A DNA stretch of 64,000 nt from CBDFNC01 sp965249895 (GCA_965249895.1 CBDFNC010000001.1:310001-374000), one strand, 5' to 3'. Shown: positions 33,755-43,615, counted from the stretch's first letter. The notes: generated by a model from the letters alone, not told the origin. Numbers and translations are program-made.

Positions 33755-34882
33755 ATGAGTGGAACAGCCAGTTTAAACCTTGTTCACGAGTCGGAAGCAC
33801 AACGCCAGTATGCCAGGGTGCGTATCCCGGCCAGCATAAAAATCAGCGGTCAGACTTATCAGGTACTCGACCTCTCCGCCGGTGGTTTTAGCTTAACTGA
33901 CAGCCATCACGTGCTGGAAGACGGCAAGATTTATCAGGGTGACTTTGCCATTAAGTTGGATAATTTTGACTTTAGTTATCAAGTTAAATTCTCAGTTAAA
34001 GCCCGTGGCGATGCGGACCGTATCGGCTGTGAATTTCAAGAAATTGATGCCAGGTTCAGTGCTGCGTTGAGATACATCATCACTGCATTCCTCAGTGGAG
34101 AGCTGGTAAGTACAGGGGATATGCTGAATATCCTTGGCCGGGAAAACTTTACCAAGGGGCGCTCCGATAAAGGCATTCAGAAATCTACAACACTTGAACG
34201 CATAAGGGCATTGGTAGGTAGCTTGCTGTTCCTCAGTATCGGTTTGCTGGCGTTGGGTTTTGTAGCGCTGCAATTGTTCCGTATCTACTTTGTGACTTCC
34301 TCAGAAACCGCAGTGGTTGCCATGCAGCAAATAAGCCTGGACATGCCAAAAGATGGTCAATTTCACAGCCTGATAAAAGCCGGGCAAAGCACAGTCAAGA
34401 AAGGCCAAATTATAGGTTCCTATGATACCGAGCTGCTGGATGTTAAGGCGCTAAATCTACCTGCCGAAACATTGGCTTTGCTGCAAACATCACTGGCCGC
34501 GCAAGCCAAAGCGAAAGGAACTTTGGTCAGTCCGTGTGATTGTGATATTGCTGTACAAAATGTTGTCGACGGGCAGTTTGCTCAGCGTGGAACACCCATT
34601 TTCCAGCTCGTCCAGCAGGGTGACCAGGCATTTATTGAAGCCAACTTTGCCTTTAAACAAGCTCAGGGCCTGGTCATAGGTGACGAGGTGAGAGTACAAG
34701 TTTTGGGTAGCGGCAACTTTACCCAGGGCAAGATTGAAAAACTGAATGTCTCAGATGATGGACTGCGAGTTACAGCAAAGGTTTCTGTGGAGCAGGGGCT
34801 GGAAGTGGGTGACTTGAATGTGCCTGCTAAGGTTTGGGTTACGCCTGGTTATATGCCTTCATTTCTCCAGTCATTGATTTAA
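33755..34882 (+). CDS. alg44: alginate copolymerase subunit Alg44, PilZ c-di-GMP receptor
   Basis: A 375-aa membrane protein. The N-terminal PilZ domain has the RxxxR pair as RQYAR (Arg17, Arg21, the same numbers as in P. aeruginosa Alg44) and the second motif DLSAGG (Asp39, Ser41), so c-di-GMP binding should be intact. A membrane helix lies at about 150-175 (LVGSLLFLSIGLLALGFVAL). The periplasmic part is HlyD/membrane-fusion-like (SPCDCDIAVQNVVDGQFAQR). It activates Alg8 and may link it to the export proteins. The gap of 54 bp from alg8 holds a ribosome site (AGGGAAAAATC). Confidence 0.95.
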   Translation: MSGTASLNLVHESEAQRQYARVRIPASIKISGQTYQVLDLSAGGFSLTDSHHVLEDGKIYQGDFAIKLDNFDFSYQVKFSVKARGDADRIGCEFQEIDARFSAALRYIITAFLSGELVSTGDMLNILGRENFTKGRSDKGIQKSTTLERIRALVGSLLFLSIGLLALGFVALQLFRIYFVTSSETAVVAMQQISLDMPKDGQFHSLIKAGQSTVKKGQIIGSYDTELLDVKALNLPAETLALLQTSLAAQAKAKGTLVSPCDCDIAVQNVVDGQFAQRGTPIFQLVQQGDQAFIEANFAFKQAQGLVIGDEVRVQVLGSGNFTQGKIEKLNVSDDGLRVTAKVSVEQGLEVGDLNVPAKVWVTPGYMPSFLQSLI

Positions 34883-34897
34883 GGTTGGGCTGTTGAC

Positions 34898-36235
34898 ATG
34901 AAGTCTAAATTGCATTGGTTAGGGTTGGCTAGTTGCATGGCTCTGATGGGGTGTGCGGCAAAATATGATGAGCGAGAAGGGGATATTGCCCGTTCTGTTG
35001 GCCAGATCGAAACGGCGATCACGCAATATAAACCGCTGGCGGAATTTGGTTTACCCAGGGCCCAACGAAAATTGGCCGATCTTTATGTTAGACAGCACAA
35101 AGAAGCGGAAGCATTTAGCTGGTATCAAAAAAGTGCTTCCAGCGGCGACTTGGCTGCTATGCATAAGATCGCCAGGATGCAGGCATTTAGCCAAGCGCCT
35201 AGCATAGTCGATAAACCCCAGGCTTATAGAACCTTGACGTCTTTGGTAGACCAGGACTATGCACCGGCCACTCCCGATCTCATGCGCTTCTACCTGGAAA
35301 ACTCGGAGTACATACCGAGTCAGTCTGTGATTGCCAAGGCGATCGCCAAAGCGGAAGCGGGTGACCCCACCTATTGCTACATGATGGGTAGTGCATATTT
35401 GGCTGACATAGTGGCGGCGCCAAACCAGGCAAAAATCGGTGAGTACTTTAAATGTTCACTCAGCAAATACCCTCAAGCATCGCTAGAGCTGGCTCGGGTG
35501 TTCGATTTTTCACCAGAACTCGGTGATTTACCTGTAATTGTTACCGAGCTGGAAAAGCAACCAAGAGAAAAGCAAATCAGAGCCTTTTCCCGCCTGGCCA
35601 ACGCACTCGCAAAGGAGCAGTGGCAAAGGTGGGGAGAATATGAAGCAGAAGAGTTTTATCTAAAAACCCTGCCAGAACAATCAACCACTTATGCAAAGTT
35701 AGCGAATCTTTATATGCAATATCCTTCATTGGGTAAGTCGTCGGATGAAGTGTTAAGCCTGCTAAAGCAGGGCCAGACAGAGGGTGATATCAATGCCTTT
35801 GCCACGGAAGGGAAAATGTATTTGCTTGGTCGTGGAGTTATCCAAGACCCCTGGAAAGCCCAGCAAATACTTGAACCCTTGGCAAATCAGTCTCCGGAAG
35901 CCAGCTATTTGACAGGTTTACTCTATTTTCATGGTTATTTGGGAGAAGCTGAGCCGTTCTTAGCGTTGTCAAGGTTTGATCTCGCTGCGTCAAAAGGACT
36001 TCGTAAGGCAGATAAGACGCTGGCTAAAATCTATCAGGAAGGGCGTATTGTCGCCACCGACCTGGTCAGAGCTTATGCCCACTACCTTTTGTTTGATTCC
36101 AGTGATGAAGCGATTGCTGGTTATCTTAGCAACGTCAAATTCAGTCGTTTCTCGACCGCCGACCAGGCGCGTGGCAAAGCCCTTAGTCAGAAGTTGGCCA
36201 ATGACCGTCAGCCAGCCACCAACATGCCGATATAA
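34898..36235 (+). CDS. algK: alginate export lipoprotein AlgK
   Basis: A 445-aa outer-membrane lipoprotein scaffold for the secretin-like pore AlgE. The lipobox ALMGC places the lipidated residue at Cys19. The mature part consists of Sel1/TPR-like repeats, for example PRAQRKLADLYVRQHKEAEA, FSWYQKSASSGDLAAMHKIA and the later GDINAFATEGKMYLLGRGV. The last segments read AASKGLRKADKTLAKIYQEG. Length agrees with AlgK of Pseudomonas (about 475). It lies between alg44 and algE as in pseudomonads. Confidence 0.93.
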   Translation: MKSKLHWLGLASCMALMGCAAKYDEREGDIARSVGQIETAITQYKPLAEFGLPRAQRKLADLYVRQHKEAEAFSWYQKSASSGDLAAMHKIARMQAFSQAPSIVDKPQAYRTLTSLVDQDYAPATPDLMRFYLENSEYIPSQSVIAKAIAKAEAGDPTYCYMMGSAYLADIVAAPNQAKIGEYFKCSLSKYPQASLELARVFDFSPELGDLPVIVTELEKQPREKQIRAFSRLANALAKEQWQRWGEYEAEEFYLKTLPEQSTTYAKLANLYMQYPSLGKSSDEVLSLLKQGQTEGDINAFATEGKMYLLGRGVIQDPWKAQQILEPLANQSPEASYLTGLLYFHGYLGEAEPFLALSRFDLAASKGLRKADKTLAKIYQEGRIVATDLVRAYAHYLLFDSSDEAIAGYLSNVKFSRFSTADQARGKALSQKLANDRQPATNMPI

Positions 36236-36249
36236 AGGATTAGATTGCC

Positions 36250-37617
36250 ATGAGCATTAACAAGTATGTAGCTGGATTTGTTCTGGCGTTAACTGTACCC
36301 AACACCTTAGCGGTGGAATGGCAACCACAATTGACTGCCAAGGCCGGTTATATAGGAGAGGAAGACAGAGATTTAGGTACCAAAGCTGGCGGCAAACAGA
36401 ATGATCTGGCGCTGGACCTGAACGCGCAGACACTGGGGGACGTGGGTGAGCATTGGCAAATATTTTCCAGGGTCAGAGGGTTTGCCAGCACCGGGGTGAT
36501 TCAGCTGGAAGCCGAGGCGGGTGGAGAGCGAAGCGATGGTTTCATTGAGCTAAGGGAAGCCTGGGTAAAATACCGCGACCTGGGAATGATAGGTTTAGAC
36601 CTGAGTGCAGGCCGGCAACGTTTTCGCGACGATCTTGGTATTTGGTGGGATCGTGAGCTGACCTCAGCAGGTATGTCGCTAAATCGTTCCTTATTGACTG
36701 GTATGGTCGCCATGGGTCAGCAGTTGAATTCCTTTCGCAGCGATGAGTCTGATTTTAGTGCATCGCGAAGAGATAAGTTTCGTCTCCTGTCGGGCCTTAA
36801 TTGGCAATGGAAATATAACCATTATTTAGATACTAAGTTCGCCTACGTCAATGATACTGGGTCAGAACTACAGTTGGGTCAGTCGATAGGTGATGAAGAC
36901 AGGCATACCAGGGCTGAAAATTCCTGGTGGTTAAGCTTAAACCCGACGGGAAGTTTTCCCGTCTCATCGACAATGAAGCTCGACTACAGCCTGGGTTACA
37001 GTTATCAGGGGGGTAGTGTGACCCAATACGACTACACGTCGAATACTGTGACTGGTAAACAGGATAAAGATGTAGATGCCTGGATGACTATGCTGGATGT
37101 CAGGCTGGCGAGCAATAGTGTTTATCGCACCTATGTGGGTGGCCATTTTTTCACCACCTCTTCTGGTAGTGATAAAAATACGGATAAACGGTTTTTCCAG
37201 ACCGGCTTACAGAGTAATAAATCAAACTTTACCGGTACGCGTCACAGCAGTTACCGATTCAATGAGGCCTTCAGACCTGAGCTCAGTAACCTCACTGTTT
37301 ATGGATTATATCTGTCTAGCCGGATCCACGAATCCACAGAAATGAGTTTTGTCTTAAATACTTTTTATCGTCCCGATACGGCACAAGGGGTGATCAGTTC
37401 GGGTATCAATGTTCCTTTGTCAAACGGCGGCAGCCATGTCGGTACCGGGGCTGATGTCAACTTCGATATCTATCCGTCGCAGTTTCTTGAGGGAGAGTTT
37501 TGGCGAAGGAGCAAGTGGCGTTTGAACATGTCGGGGTTTTGGCCAGGAGACGCATGGGGACCACAAGTCGATAGCTTTAAACACAAGACATTATTATTTT
37601 GGGAATATAGGACTTAG
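36250..37617 (+). CDS. algE: alginate export outer-membrane porin AlgE
   Basis: A 455-aa outer-membrane beta-barrel that lets alginate leave the cell. The signal peptide is MSINKYVAGFVLALTVPNTLA. The mature protein opens with WQPQLTAKAGYIGEEDRDLG and shows alternating strands such as WVKYRDLGMIGLDLSAGRQR and LGIWWDRELTSAGMSLNRS, with the aromatic barrel end KTLLFWEYRT. The alginate_exp family matches in length (about 490 in P. aeruginosa). It starts 14 nt after algK and is followed 2 nt later by algG. Confidence 0.94.
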   Translation: MSINKYVAGFVLALTVPNTLAVEWQPQLTAKAGYIGEEDRDLGTKAGGKQNDLALDLNAQTLGDVGEHWQIFSRVRGFASTGVIQLEAEAGGERSDGFIELREAWVKYRDLGMIGLDLSAGRQRFRDDLGIWWDRELTSAGMSLNRSLLTGMVAMGQQLNSFRSDESDFSASRRDKFRLLSGLNWQWKYNHYLDTKFAYVNDTGSELQLGQSIGDEDRHTRAENSWWLSLNPTGSFPVSSTMKLDYSLGYSYQGGSVTQYDYTSNTVTGKQDKDVDAWMTMLDVRLASNSVYRTYVGGHFFTTSSGSDKNTDKRFFQTGLQSNKSNFTGTRHSSYRFNEAFRPELSNLTVYGLYLSSRIHESTEMSFVLNTFYRPDTAQGVISSGINVPLSNGGSHVGTGADVNFDIYPSQFLEGEFWRRSKWRLNMSGFWPGDAWGPQVDSFKHKTLLFWEYRT

Positions 37618-37619
37618 GG

Positions 37620-39134
37620 ATGAAACGTCTAATAACTTGCTTAATCATATGTTTGGCCTTGAGCTCACTAAGCCCTACTACTGCGACGTTTGCATCTGAA
37701 ACGGCGACGATTGAAATAGTGGATCCTAGCTTGGTTAAATTGGCATCGCCTCGCTTACCGGATATCAGCTTTTACTCGGAACAGTGGGTCAGAGAGCGCA
37801 TTGGGAAGCCAGTTAAACCTAATATCGCCTTGGTTGAAATGTACGAGCAGAGCGCGTTGCGAGAATTTGTTAAAGGCGAAAGGGCGATAGAATGGATAAA
37901 CCGACAAGACTCGCGTCCAAAAGCGATTGCGTTGCTGGCTGGCCAGGCAAGCCTAACTGAACTGTATAAAGCTATCAACAATGATAAGTACCTTGAACAA
38001 GTGGAGCCTGGTATATATATCGCCAGAATTCCTGTAATGGTGTCGACAGGTGCAACCTTATTGATTGATGGTAATCTCGGTGAAAAGGCCCTAAGACTCA
38101 GCCAAACAAAAGGCGCTTTTTTGGTTAGTGCGGGTAACTTGTTCATTATGAGCAGTAAAATTGTTGGTTGGAGCGAAGAGCTGAATAAGCCGGCACCTTT
38201 TATTGGGCATACTAGCTTTAGACCATTTATTACCGGCTGGTCTAATTCCCATACCTACTTAGTTAATTCACATTTTGTTTCTCTAGGGTATTTTTCAACC
38301 AAGTCGTATGGGATCACTCTCACCAAAAGTATAGATAACAATCAAGTAGCTGAGCCAGCTGCTGGCGCTCCAAAGGGCTGGATTATTGAGTCTATATTCG
38401 ATGATATTTACTACGGATTTTATTGCTACGAAGCCGAAGATGTGGTGATTGTCCGCAATACCTATAGGGACAATGTTATCTATGGAATAGATCCTCATGA
38501 CTACTCTAAGCGGTTGATTATTGGTGAGAATACTGTTTTTGGTACAAGGGAGAAACACGGTATTATAGTGTCTCGGGAAGTGGATGACAGCTGGATATTT
38601 CGCAATAAATCCTATAACAATAAATTGGCCGGTTTTGTCTTGGATAGGCAAAGCAGCAATAACGTTGTTGCCTTCAACCACGCCTATAGTAATGGTAGTG
38701 ATGGCTTGAGTATTTATGAAAGCCCCGACAATGTCATATATGGCAATCTGTTTGATGGTAATCAAAAGCACGGCATTAGAATTCGCAATAGTGAGTCCAT
38801 CTCTCTGGGTCAAAACGTAATTAGAAATAATAAGCAGCAAGGTATATATGCTTATGTGGATGACTTCGACCCCACGGAGCGGGATCTCGTTCACGATCCT
38901 TATGATAAAAACACCAGCTTCAGCTCTTACCAGGACCAGTTTATCGGCAATGGGCAGGGTCTTATTGCGATGGATAAGTTGCATCCCATGAAAATTTATC
39001 GTCCTGGGATCAGTGGTTCAATGAATAGCAAATCAATGACATTTAATGGCGCCTTGGCGAATTTACACACCGACTTATACCGCCTATTGCTAAAAGAGCA
39101 ACAAGCTGTAGCCATTACAGGGCAGGGCCACTAA
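37620..39134 (+). CDS. algG: periplasmic mannuronan C5-epimerase AlgG
   Basis: Converts mannuronate to guluronate in the polymer while it crosses the periplasm. It has 504 aa with a signal peptide (LITCLIICLALSSLSPTTATFA). A right-handed beta-helix of repeated short turns (NRDSWIF-type DDSWIFRNKSYNNKLAGFVL, NNVVAFNHAYSNGSDGLSI) fills the C-terminal half. The catalytic DPHD motif is at residues 291-294 and is followed by REKHGIIVSREVDDS. These match AlgG of Pseudomonas. Adjacent to algE and algI with overlaps of almost zero. Confidence 0.96.
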   Translation: MKRLITCLIICLALSSLSPTTATFASETATIEIVDPSLVKLASPRLPDISFYSEQWVRERIGKPVKPNIALVEMYEQSALREFVKGERAIEWINRQDSRPKAIALLAGQASLTELYKAINNDKYLEQVEPGIYIARIPVMVSTGATLLIDGNLGEKALRLSQTKGAFLVSAGNLFIMSSKIVGWSEELNKPAPFIGHTSFRPFITGWSNSHTYLVNSHFVSLGYFSTKSYGITLTKSIDNNQVAEPAAGAPKGWIIESIFDDIYYGFYCYEAEDVVIVRNTYRDNVIYGIDPHDYSKRLIIGENTVFGTREKHGIIVSREVDDSWIFRNKSYNNKLAGFVLDRQSSNNVVAFNHAYSNGSDGLSIYESPDNVIYGNLFDGNQKHGIRIRNSESISLGQNVIRNNKQQGIYAYVDDFDPTERDLVHDPYDKNTSFSSYQDQFIGNGQGLIAMDKLHPMKIYRPGISGSMNSKSMTFNGALANLHTDLYRLLLKEQQAVAITGQGH

Positions 39135-39136
39135 GC

Positions 39137-40528
39137 ATGGTGTTCTCATCCAACATCTTTTTATTCAGTTTCTTGCCCCTGTTTTTGGCCATCTACTATT
39201 TGGTCGGAGCAAGGCATAGATCTCTGGTTATTCTGTTGGGGAGTTACTGCTTCTATGCCTGGTGGCGGGTAGATTTTCTACTGTTATTTGTTGCCGTAAC
39301 ACTTTGGAACTATGGCATAGGCTTTCAGGTAAATAAACGCACTTCTGCCAAGTTCTGGTTAACACTGGGGGTCATGGGGAACTTGTCGGTGTTGGGCTAC
39401 TTTAAATACGCCAATTTCGGGATAGACAGTTTTAATACCCTGATCACCCAAACTGGTGTCGCCCCGTTCAATATCAGTCATGTGATACTGCCTATTGGCA
39501 TCTCTTTCTATATATTTCAATCCATCAGCTACATAGTGGATGTTTATCGAAAGGATACCCCAGTTACTCGTAACTTTATCGACTTTGCCGCTTTTATCGC
39601 ATTATTCCCCCAGCTTATTGCGGGTCCCGTTCTCAGGTATAAAGATCTAGCAGATCAGTTTGTTAGTCGTACCCATAGCTGGAACAAGTTCGGCAATGGC
39701 GCCGGCATCTTTATGCTGGGTTTTATAAAAAAAGTCTTTATCGCCGATTCTATAGCTCCTCTAGTTGACGCCTGCTTCGCCAGTGACAGCCCCACCTTTG
39801 CGGAAGCCTGGTTGGGCGCCATAGCTTATACCGCTCAGCTCTATTTCGATTTCTCCGGTTACAGTGACATGGCTATTGGCTTGGGGCTGATGATGGGGTT
39901 TCGCTTTATGGCTAACTTTAACCAGCCTTATATTAGCCAGAGTATTACCGAGTTTTGGCGTCGATGGCATATCAGCCTTTCCAGTTGGTTGCGTGATTAC
40001 CTTTATATCCCCCTCGGCGGCAGTCGCAAGGGTACTTTTAACAACTACCGCAACTTGTTTCTGACCATGCTGCTAGGGGGCTTGTGGCACGGTGCTAACT
40101 GGACGTTTATTTTGTGGGGAGCCTGGCACGGCGCATGGTTAGCCATAGAAAAAGCCACCGGGATGGCTAAATACAGCGGTTTTAGCATACTGCGCTGGGC
40201 ATTTACTTTCTTCCTGGTTGTGCTCGGCTGGGTGATGTTTCGGGCCGACACTGTTTCCGCTGCGTTTACCGTATATAACGCAATGTTCGACTTCTCCTTT
40301 TCCGGCATTTCTATTGATGTCTCCCAGCAAATCAGCAGGTTACAGCTGGCCATGTTAGGGGTTGCTTACGCAGTCATCTTTGTGGCTGGGTTTTCCCGGT
40401 TCTTCACCCGGATTTGGCAGCGCAGGTTCAAGCTTATAACAGCCTACGCCATGGTGCCTCTGTTTGCTTTAAGCGTGCTAAAGCTATCGGCGCAGAGTTA
40501 TTCACCCTTTCTTTACTTTCAATTCTAG
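39137..40528 (+). CDS. algI: alginate O-acetyltransferase membrane protein AlgI
   Basis: A 463-aa MBOAT-family inner-membrane protein that passes acetyl groups to the periplasmic acetylation proteins. It has many hydrophobic segments, FSSNIFLFSFLPLFLAIYYL at the start, QLIAGPVLRYKDLADQF, YLYIPLGGSRKG and the MBOAT active-site GGLWHGANWTFILWG with His318 (equivalent to His322 in P. aeruginosa). It begins 2 nt after algG and is followed by algJ. Confidence 0.96.
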   Translation: MVFSSNIFLFSFLPLFLAIYYLVGARHRSLVILLGSYCFYAWWRVDFLLLFVAVTLWNYGIGFQVNKRTSAKFWLTLGVMGNLSVLGYFKYANFGIDSFNTLITQTGVAPFNISHVILPIGISFYIFQSISYIVDVYRKDTPVTRNFIDFAAFIALFPQLIAGPVLRYKDLADQFVSRTHSWNKFGNGAGIFMLGFIKKVFIADSIAPLVDACFASDSPTFAEAWLGAIAYTAQLYFDFSGYSDMAIGLGLMMGFRFMANFNQPYISQSITEFWRRWHISLSSWLRDYLYIPLGGSRKGTFNNYRNLFLTMLLGGLWHGANWTFILWGAWHGAWLAIEKATGMAKYSGFSILRWAFTFFLVVLGWVMFRADTVSAAFTVYNAMFDFSFSGISIDVSQQISRLQLAMLGVAYAVIFVAGFSRFFTRIWQRRFKLITAYAMVPLFALSVLKLSAQSYSPFLYFQF

Positions 40529-40537
40529 GGAAGCGAA

Positions 40538-41587
40538 ATGAGAAAAAAGTTAACAGCTATATCGTTTATTTTCACCATCTTAAGCCTGGCGTTGGTAAGT
40601 CAATCTAGTTGGCTGGAATATCGCCAGCAAGAGAGCGACTGGAAAAACGGCGGTTTGGCGCAAGAGTTGGAAAGCCATTACGACCAGGAGTTTCCGGTAA
40701 AAGGTTTCGCCGTCAGTCTCTGGGCGTTGATTGATTACACAATTTTTGCAGAAGGCCGTAAGGGTGTTGAAGTAGGGCGGCAAGGTTGGCTGTTTACTGA
40801 TGAAGAGTACGCGAATACTTCCCTTGCCAGCGAGTTGGTAACGGAGCACCTGGATAAAATCCAAAGAGTCGAAGGTTTACTGGAAAAAAAAGGTATTAAT
40901 CTGGTGGTTGCCGTTATTCCCGCCAAGGCGCGTGTATACCAGGAGTTTCTCACTAAACCTTTACCTGCACATGCCAGCCGAAGATATAGTGATTTCTCCC
41001 AATGGGCGAAACAAGAAGGTATTGATTTAGTAGATCTTTTACCCGCTCTAACGGGAGCTAAGCAGGTTGAGCAAGTTTTTCTTCGCACCGATACGCACTG
41101 GACCCCGGCAGGGGCCTCAGTGGCCGCCAAGTCGATTGCCGATATGGCGCAAAAGCAGTACCAGAGTATTCCTTGGTTAACGGAAACCTTCAAGGTAACC
41201 ACGGGAGAGCAAAAGCCGTATATAGGAGACTTGCTCTCCTATATACCTCTTGCCCCATTTTTTACTGAGTTCGGTCCCGAGCCTGAGTCCCTTAGATCAG
41301 TAGAGTTCGAGGCGACTTCTGAGCAGGAAGTGGATCTGTTTGGTGATAAAAGTTACTCGGTGGCACTAGTGGGAACCAGTTTTAGCGCCAAACCAGAATG
41401 GGGGTTCGTGGGGGCATTGGAAAACCACTTGGGTCTTTCAATTGCCGATTACTCGCTGGAAGGAAAAGGTCCTTTTATTCCTATGCAGGAAATGCTTGAG
41501 TCTGACGAATTCAATGAATCCCTACCCGAATTGGTTATTTGGGAAATCCCGGAGCGCTACCTGGCTCTACCCGAACAACAAGTTTAA
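40538..41587 (+). CDS. algJ: alginate O-acetylation protein AlgJ
   Basis: A 349-aa SGNH-hydrolase-like protein anchored by an N-terminal signal anchor (AISFIFTILSLALVS) and facing the periplasm. The motifs expected for AlgJ/AlgX are present: FLRTDTHWTPAG with Asp185 and His187, and the nucleophile region ALVGTSFSAKPEWGF with Ser281. It lacks the carbohydrate-binding domain found in AlgX. The role is O-acetylation of mannuronate, with AlgI and AlgF. Confidence 0.93.
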   Translation: MRKKLTAISFIFTILSLALVSQSSWLEYRQQESDWKNGGLAQELESHYDQEFPVKGFAVSLWALIDYTIFAEGRKGVEVGRQGWLFTDEEYANTSLASELVTEHLDKIQRVEGLLEKKGINLVVAVIPAKARVYQEFLTKPLPAHASRRYSDFSQWAKQEGIDLVDLLPALTGAKQVEQVFLRTDTHWTPAGASVAAKSIADMAQKQYQSIPWLTETFKVTTGEQKPYIGDLLSYIPLAPFFTEFGPEPESLRSVEFEATSEQEVDLFGDKSYSVALVGTSFSAKPEWGFVGALENHLGLSIADYSLEGKGPFIPMQEMLESDEFNESLPELVIWEIPERYLALPEQQV

Positions 41588-41600
41588 TAAGGAACTAGCA

Positions 41601-42239
41601 ATGCAATTTTTCACCGTCACAATTTGTTTGTTTAGCCTACTAGTGAGTCAATCACTGTGGGCGGATGATGCCTCCTTGTATGATCCTAAGGTAGGAACTG
41701 ACGAAGCCTTGGTGCGGGTCGTGAACACCTCGAGTAAGCCCATAAAAGTGGACTTTTTAAGTGCGGGCAAGCAACTAAAACGGGTAGGACCGCTGGCGAT
41801 ATCGCCATATATCCGAATTAAACAAGGTGAGCTTAAGGTGAGCACCGCAGCGGCCGGTACAACCCTACCTGTCACAGCCCGCCAGCTCTACACACTAGTG
41901 TATGTCGGCAACGAATTTAAGGTGATTAATGACAAGTCGTTGAACAAAAAAAATAAGTCCCTGGTCAATTTTTATAACTTAACCCCAGATGTCGTGCTGA
42001 CCTTATCAACTGCCAATGGCAAGGCAAAAATCGTCCCCGATGTAAAACCCCTTTCCAGCGGTAATAGAGAATTAAATGGAGTGACCGTAGAAATGGGCAT
42101 TTTTCAGGGTGAAAACCTTACCCAAAAACTGGAAAAAGCCAAGCTTAAAAAAGGCGAATCATATGACATTGTGGCCTTTAGTGGTCGTAATGGTCAGGTG
42201 GTTAGATTGTTTAAAACTAGAGTAGATACAAGGATTTAG
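41601..42239 (+). CDS. algF: alginate O-acetylation protein AlgF
   Basis: A 212-aa periplasmic protein with signal MQFFTVTICLFSLLVSQSLWA. The frame is open from 41442 inside algJ, but ATG 41601 follows AAGGA at good distance. The mature start LYDPKVGTDEALVRVVNTSS is like AlgF (LYAPQAP...FVRVFN). The rest is two small beta domains (AKQLKRVGPLAISPYIRIKQ; LNKKNKSLVNFYNLTPDVVL). It needs AlgI and AlgJ in Pseudomonas. Confidence 0.9.
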   Translation: MQFFTVTICLFSLLVSQSLWADDASLYDPKVGTDEALVRVVNTSSKPIKVDFLSAGKQLKRVGPLAISPYIRIKQGELKVSTAAAGTTLPVTARQLYTLVYVGNEFKVINDKSLNKKNKSLVNFYNLTPDVVLTLSTANGKAKIVPDVKPLSSGNRELNGVTVEMGIFQGENLTQKLEKAKLKKGESYDIVAFSGRNGQVVRLFKTRVDTRI

Positions 42240-42244
42240 TTTAG

Positions 42245-43615
42245 ATGCGTTTAATTTACTTGGTGCTTTCTCTGTTATTTAGCACAGCAACAATCTCCGC
42301 TGAAAGTGACTTATACCTGGATGGTTTTATGCCTCAATGTAGCGCACTGATGAAGGAGAGCAACTATCAAAGTAAGCGGGCTGGTACATTCAAATATATT
42401 ATTCAGTCGAATGATGGTTGGTTATTTAGGACGGGAGAATTAATAGAAAACTATCGGACTTCTCCTCAGGCGATGGTTTTGTTGTCGAAAATGAATCGCA
42501 CTTTGGAAAAAATGGGAACGAAGTTAATACTCGTTGTAACGCCCAACCGCGGACTAGTATATCCAGATCGAGTGCCGTCTGCGGCGAATTATAATTTCGC
42601 CAAGGCGGCGGCCAGTTATAAAGCGTATTTACAAGAATTTAGAAATGCAGGTGTAACTACGGTAGACATGACACCGGTACTTAATAGCCAGGTACCTGGA
42701 TTGTATAACCGGCGAGACGTTCACTGGACGTCAACGGGTGCTGTAGAAATTGCAAAGCTTACCGCCAAGGCTATTAAGCAGCAGCCTATGTATCCTTCGC
42801 TAAAAAAGACAGAGTTTGTTAGCCGCTATGCAGGCCTGTCGCACATGGACGGGCTTATGCAGCGAGTCTACGCTGACATCTGCCAGCGCAAATATCCCGT
42901 CGAGTACTTTAAGCAGTATGCAACGGAAAAAGTTGCGCTAGCGGATGATAGTAGCTTATTTGCGGATGAACAAGATGCCGATCAAGTGATGGCGGTCGGC
43001 ACTAGCTTTAGTACTCAGGAATCCCCTAATTTTATTGGATTCGTTAACGAACACTCCTCCCTTGAGGTGGTCAACCATGCGTTGACTGGCGGTAACGTAC
43101 TCGGTGCTATTGAAACTTTGTTCAAAGATGAAGAGTTCCGGCGCAACCCCCCCAAGATTTTGTTATGGGAGCTGATTGCTCATCAACAGGATATTAATAA
43201 TCCCGATACTTATCGAATTCTAGAGCCACAACTTAAAGGGTATCAATGTAATTTGGACAATATTCGTATGTCCAATGAAGTGACAATAACCCAAGGTGCC
43301 CAGGAAATTCTATTTAACGGCGACGGAAAGTTTCAAAAGCTTAAATCAGGCGATCACTTTCTCGAACTGGAGTTTACTGACCGTAAGATTTTTGAATTCG
43401 AGCTCAAAGCTTGGCAGTTGGAGCGGCGTAGAGAAAAGTTTAAGGTCTGGCGGCCTAAGAAGGTTGAAAATGATGGTCGTTTCCTGGTCAATTTGAGTAC
43501 TCATCCAGAGCTTAAAGATATGCATTTTGTGTCTTTAGAACTGGCTCTCAAAGGCACAGATTTAGCGGGATCTAAGGTGAAAGTGAAGCTATGCGAGAAG
43601 CCGGAGCAAGCATGA
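42245..43615 (+). CDS. algX: alginate O-acetyltransferase AlgX
   Basis: A 456-aa periplasmic two-domain protein that acetylates alginate and is needed for secretion. It has a signal peptide (RLIYLVLSLLFSTATISA). The SGNH domain has YNRRDVHWTSTGA (Asp158, His160) and VMAVGTSFSTQESPNF (Ser254), the counterparts of Asp174, His176 and Ser269 in P. aeruginosa. The C-terminal carbohydrate-binding module follows (LKSGDHFLELEFTDRKIFEF). In Pseudomonas algX lies between algG and algL; here algI, algJ and algF come between. It overlaps algL by ATGA. Confidence 0.95.
   Translation: MRLIYLVLSLLFSTATISAESDLYLDGFMPQCSALMKESNYQSKRAGTFKYIIQSNDGWLFRTGELIENYRTSPQAMVLLSKMNRTLEKMGTKLILVVTPNRGLVYPDRVPSAANYNFAKAAASYKAYLQEFRNAGVTTVDMTPVLNSQVPGLYNRRDVHWTSTGAVEIAKLTAKAIKQQPMYPSLKKTEFVSRYAGLSHMDGLMQRVYADICQRKYPVEYFKQYATEKVALADDSSLFADEQDADQVMAVGTSFSTQESPNFIGFVNEHSSLEVVNHALTGGNVLGAIETLFKDEEFRRNPPKILLWELIAHQQDINNPDTYRILEPQLKGYQCNLDNIRMSNEVTITQGAQEILFNGDGKFQKLKSGDHFLELEFTDRKIFEFELKAWQLERRREKFKVWRPKKVENDGRFLVNLSTHPELKDMHFVSLELALKGTDLAGSKVKVKLCEKPEQA

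Noticed and set aside
38295..38984. 229-codon minus-strand ORF inside algG
   Set aside because: Antisense to the beta-helix and catalytic DPHD region of algG; the long frame follows from the codon use of the real gene.
40538..43615. Reading algJ as a second algX
   Set aside because: Both have the SGNH motifs, but the first has an N-terminal anchor and no C-terminal carbohydrate-binding module, so algJ and algX are distinct as assigned.
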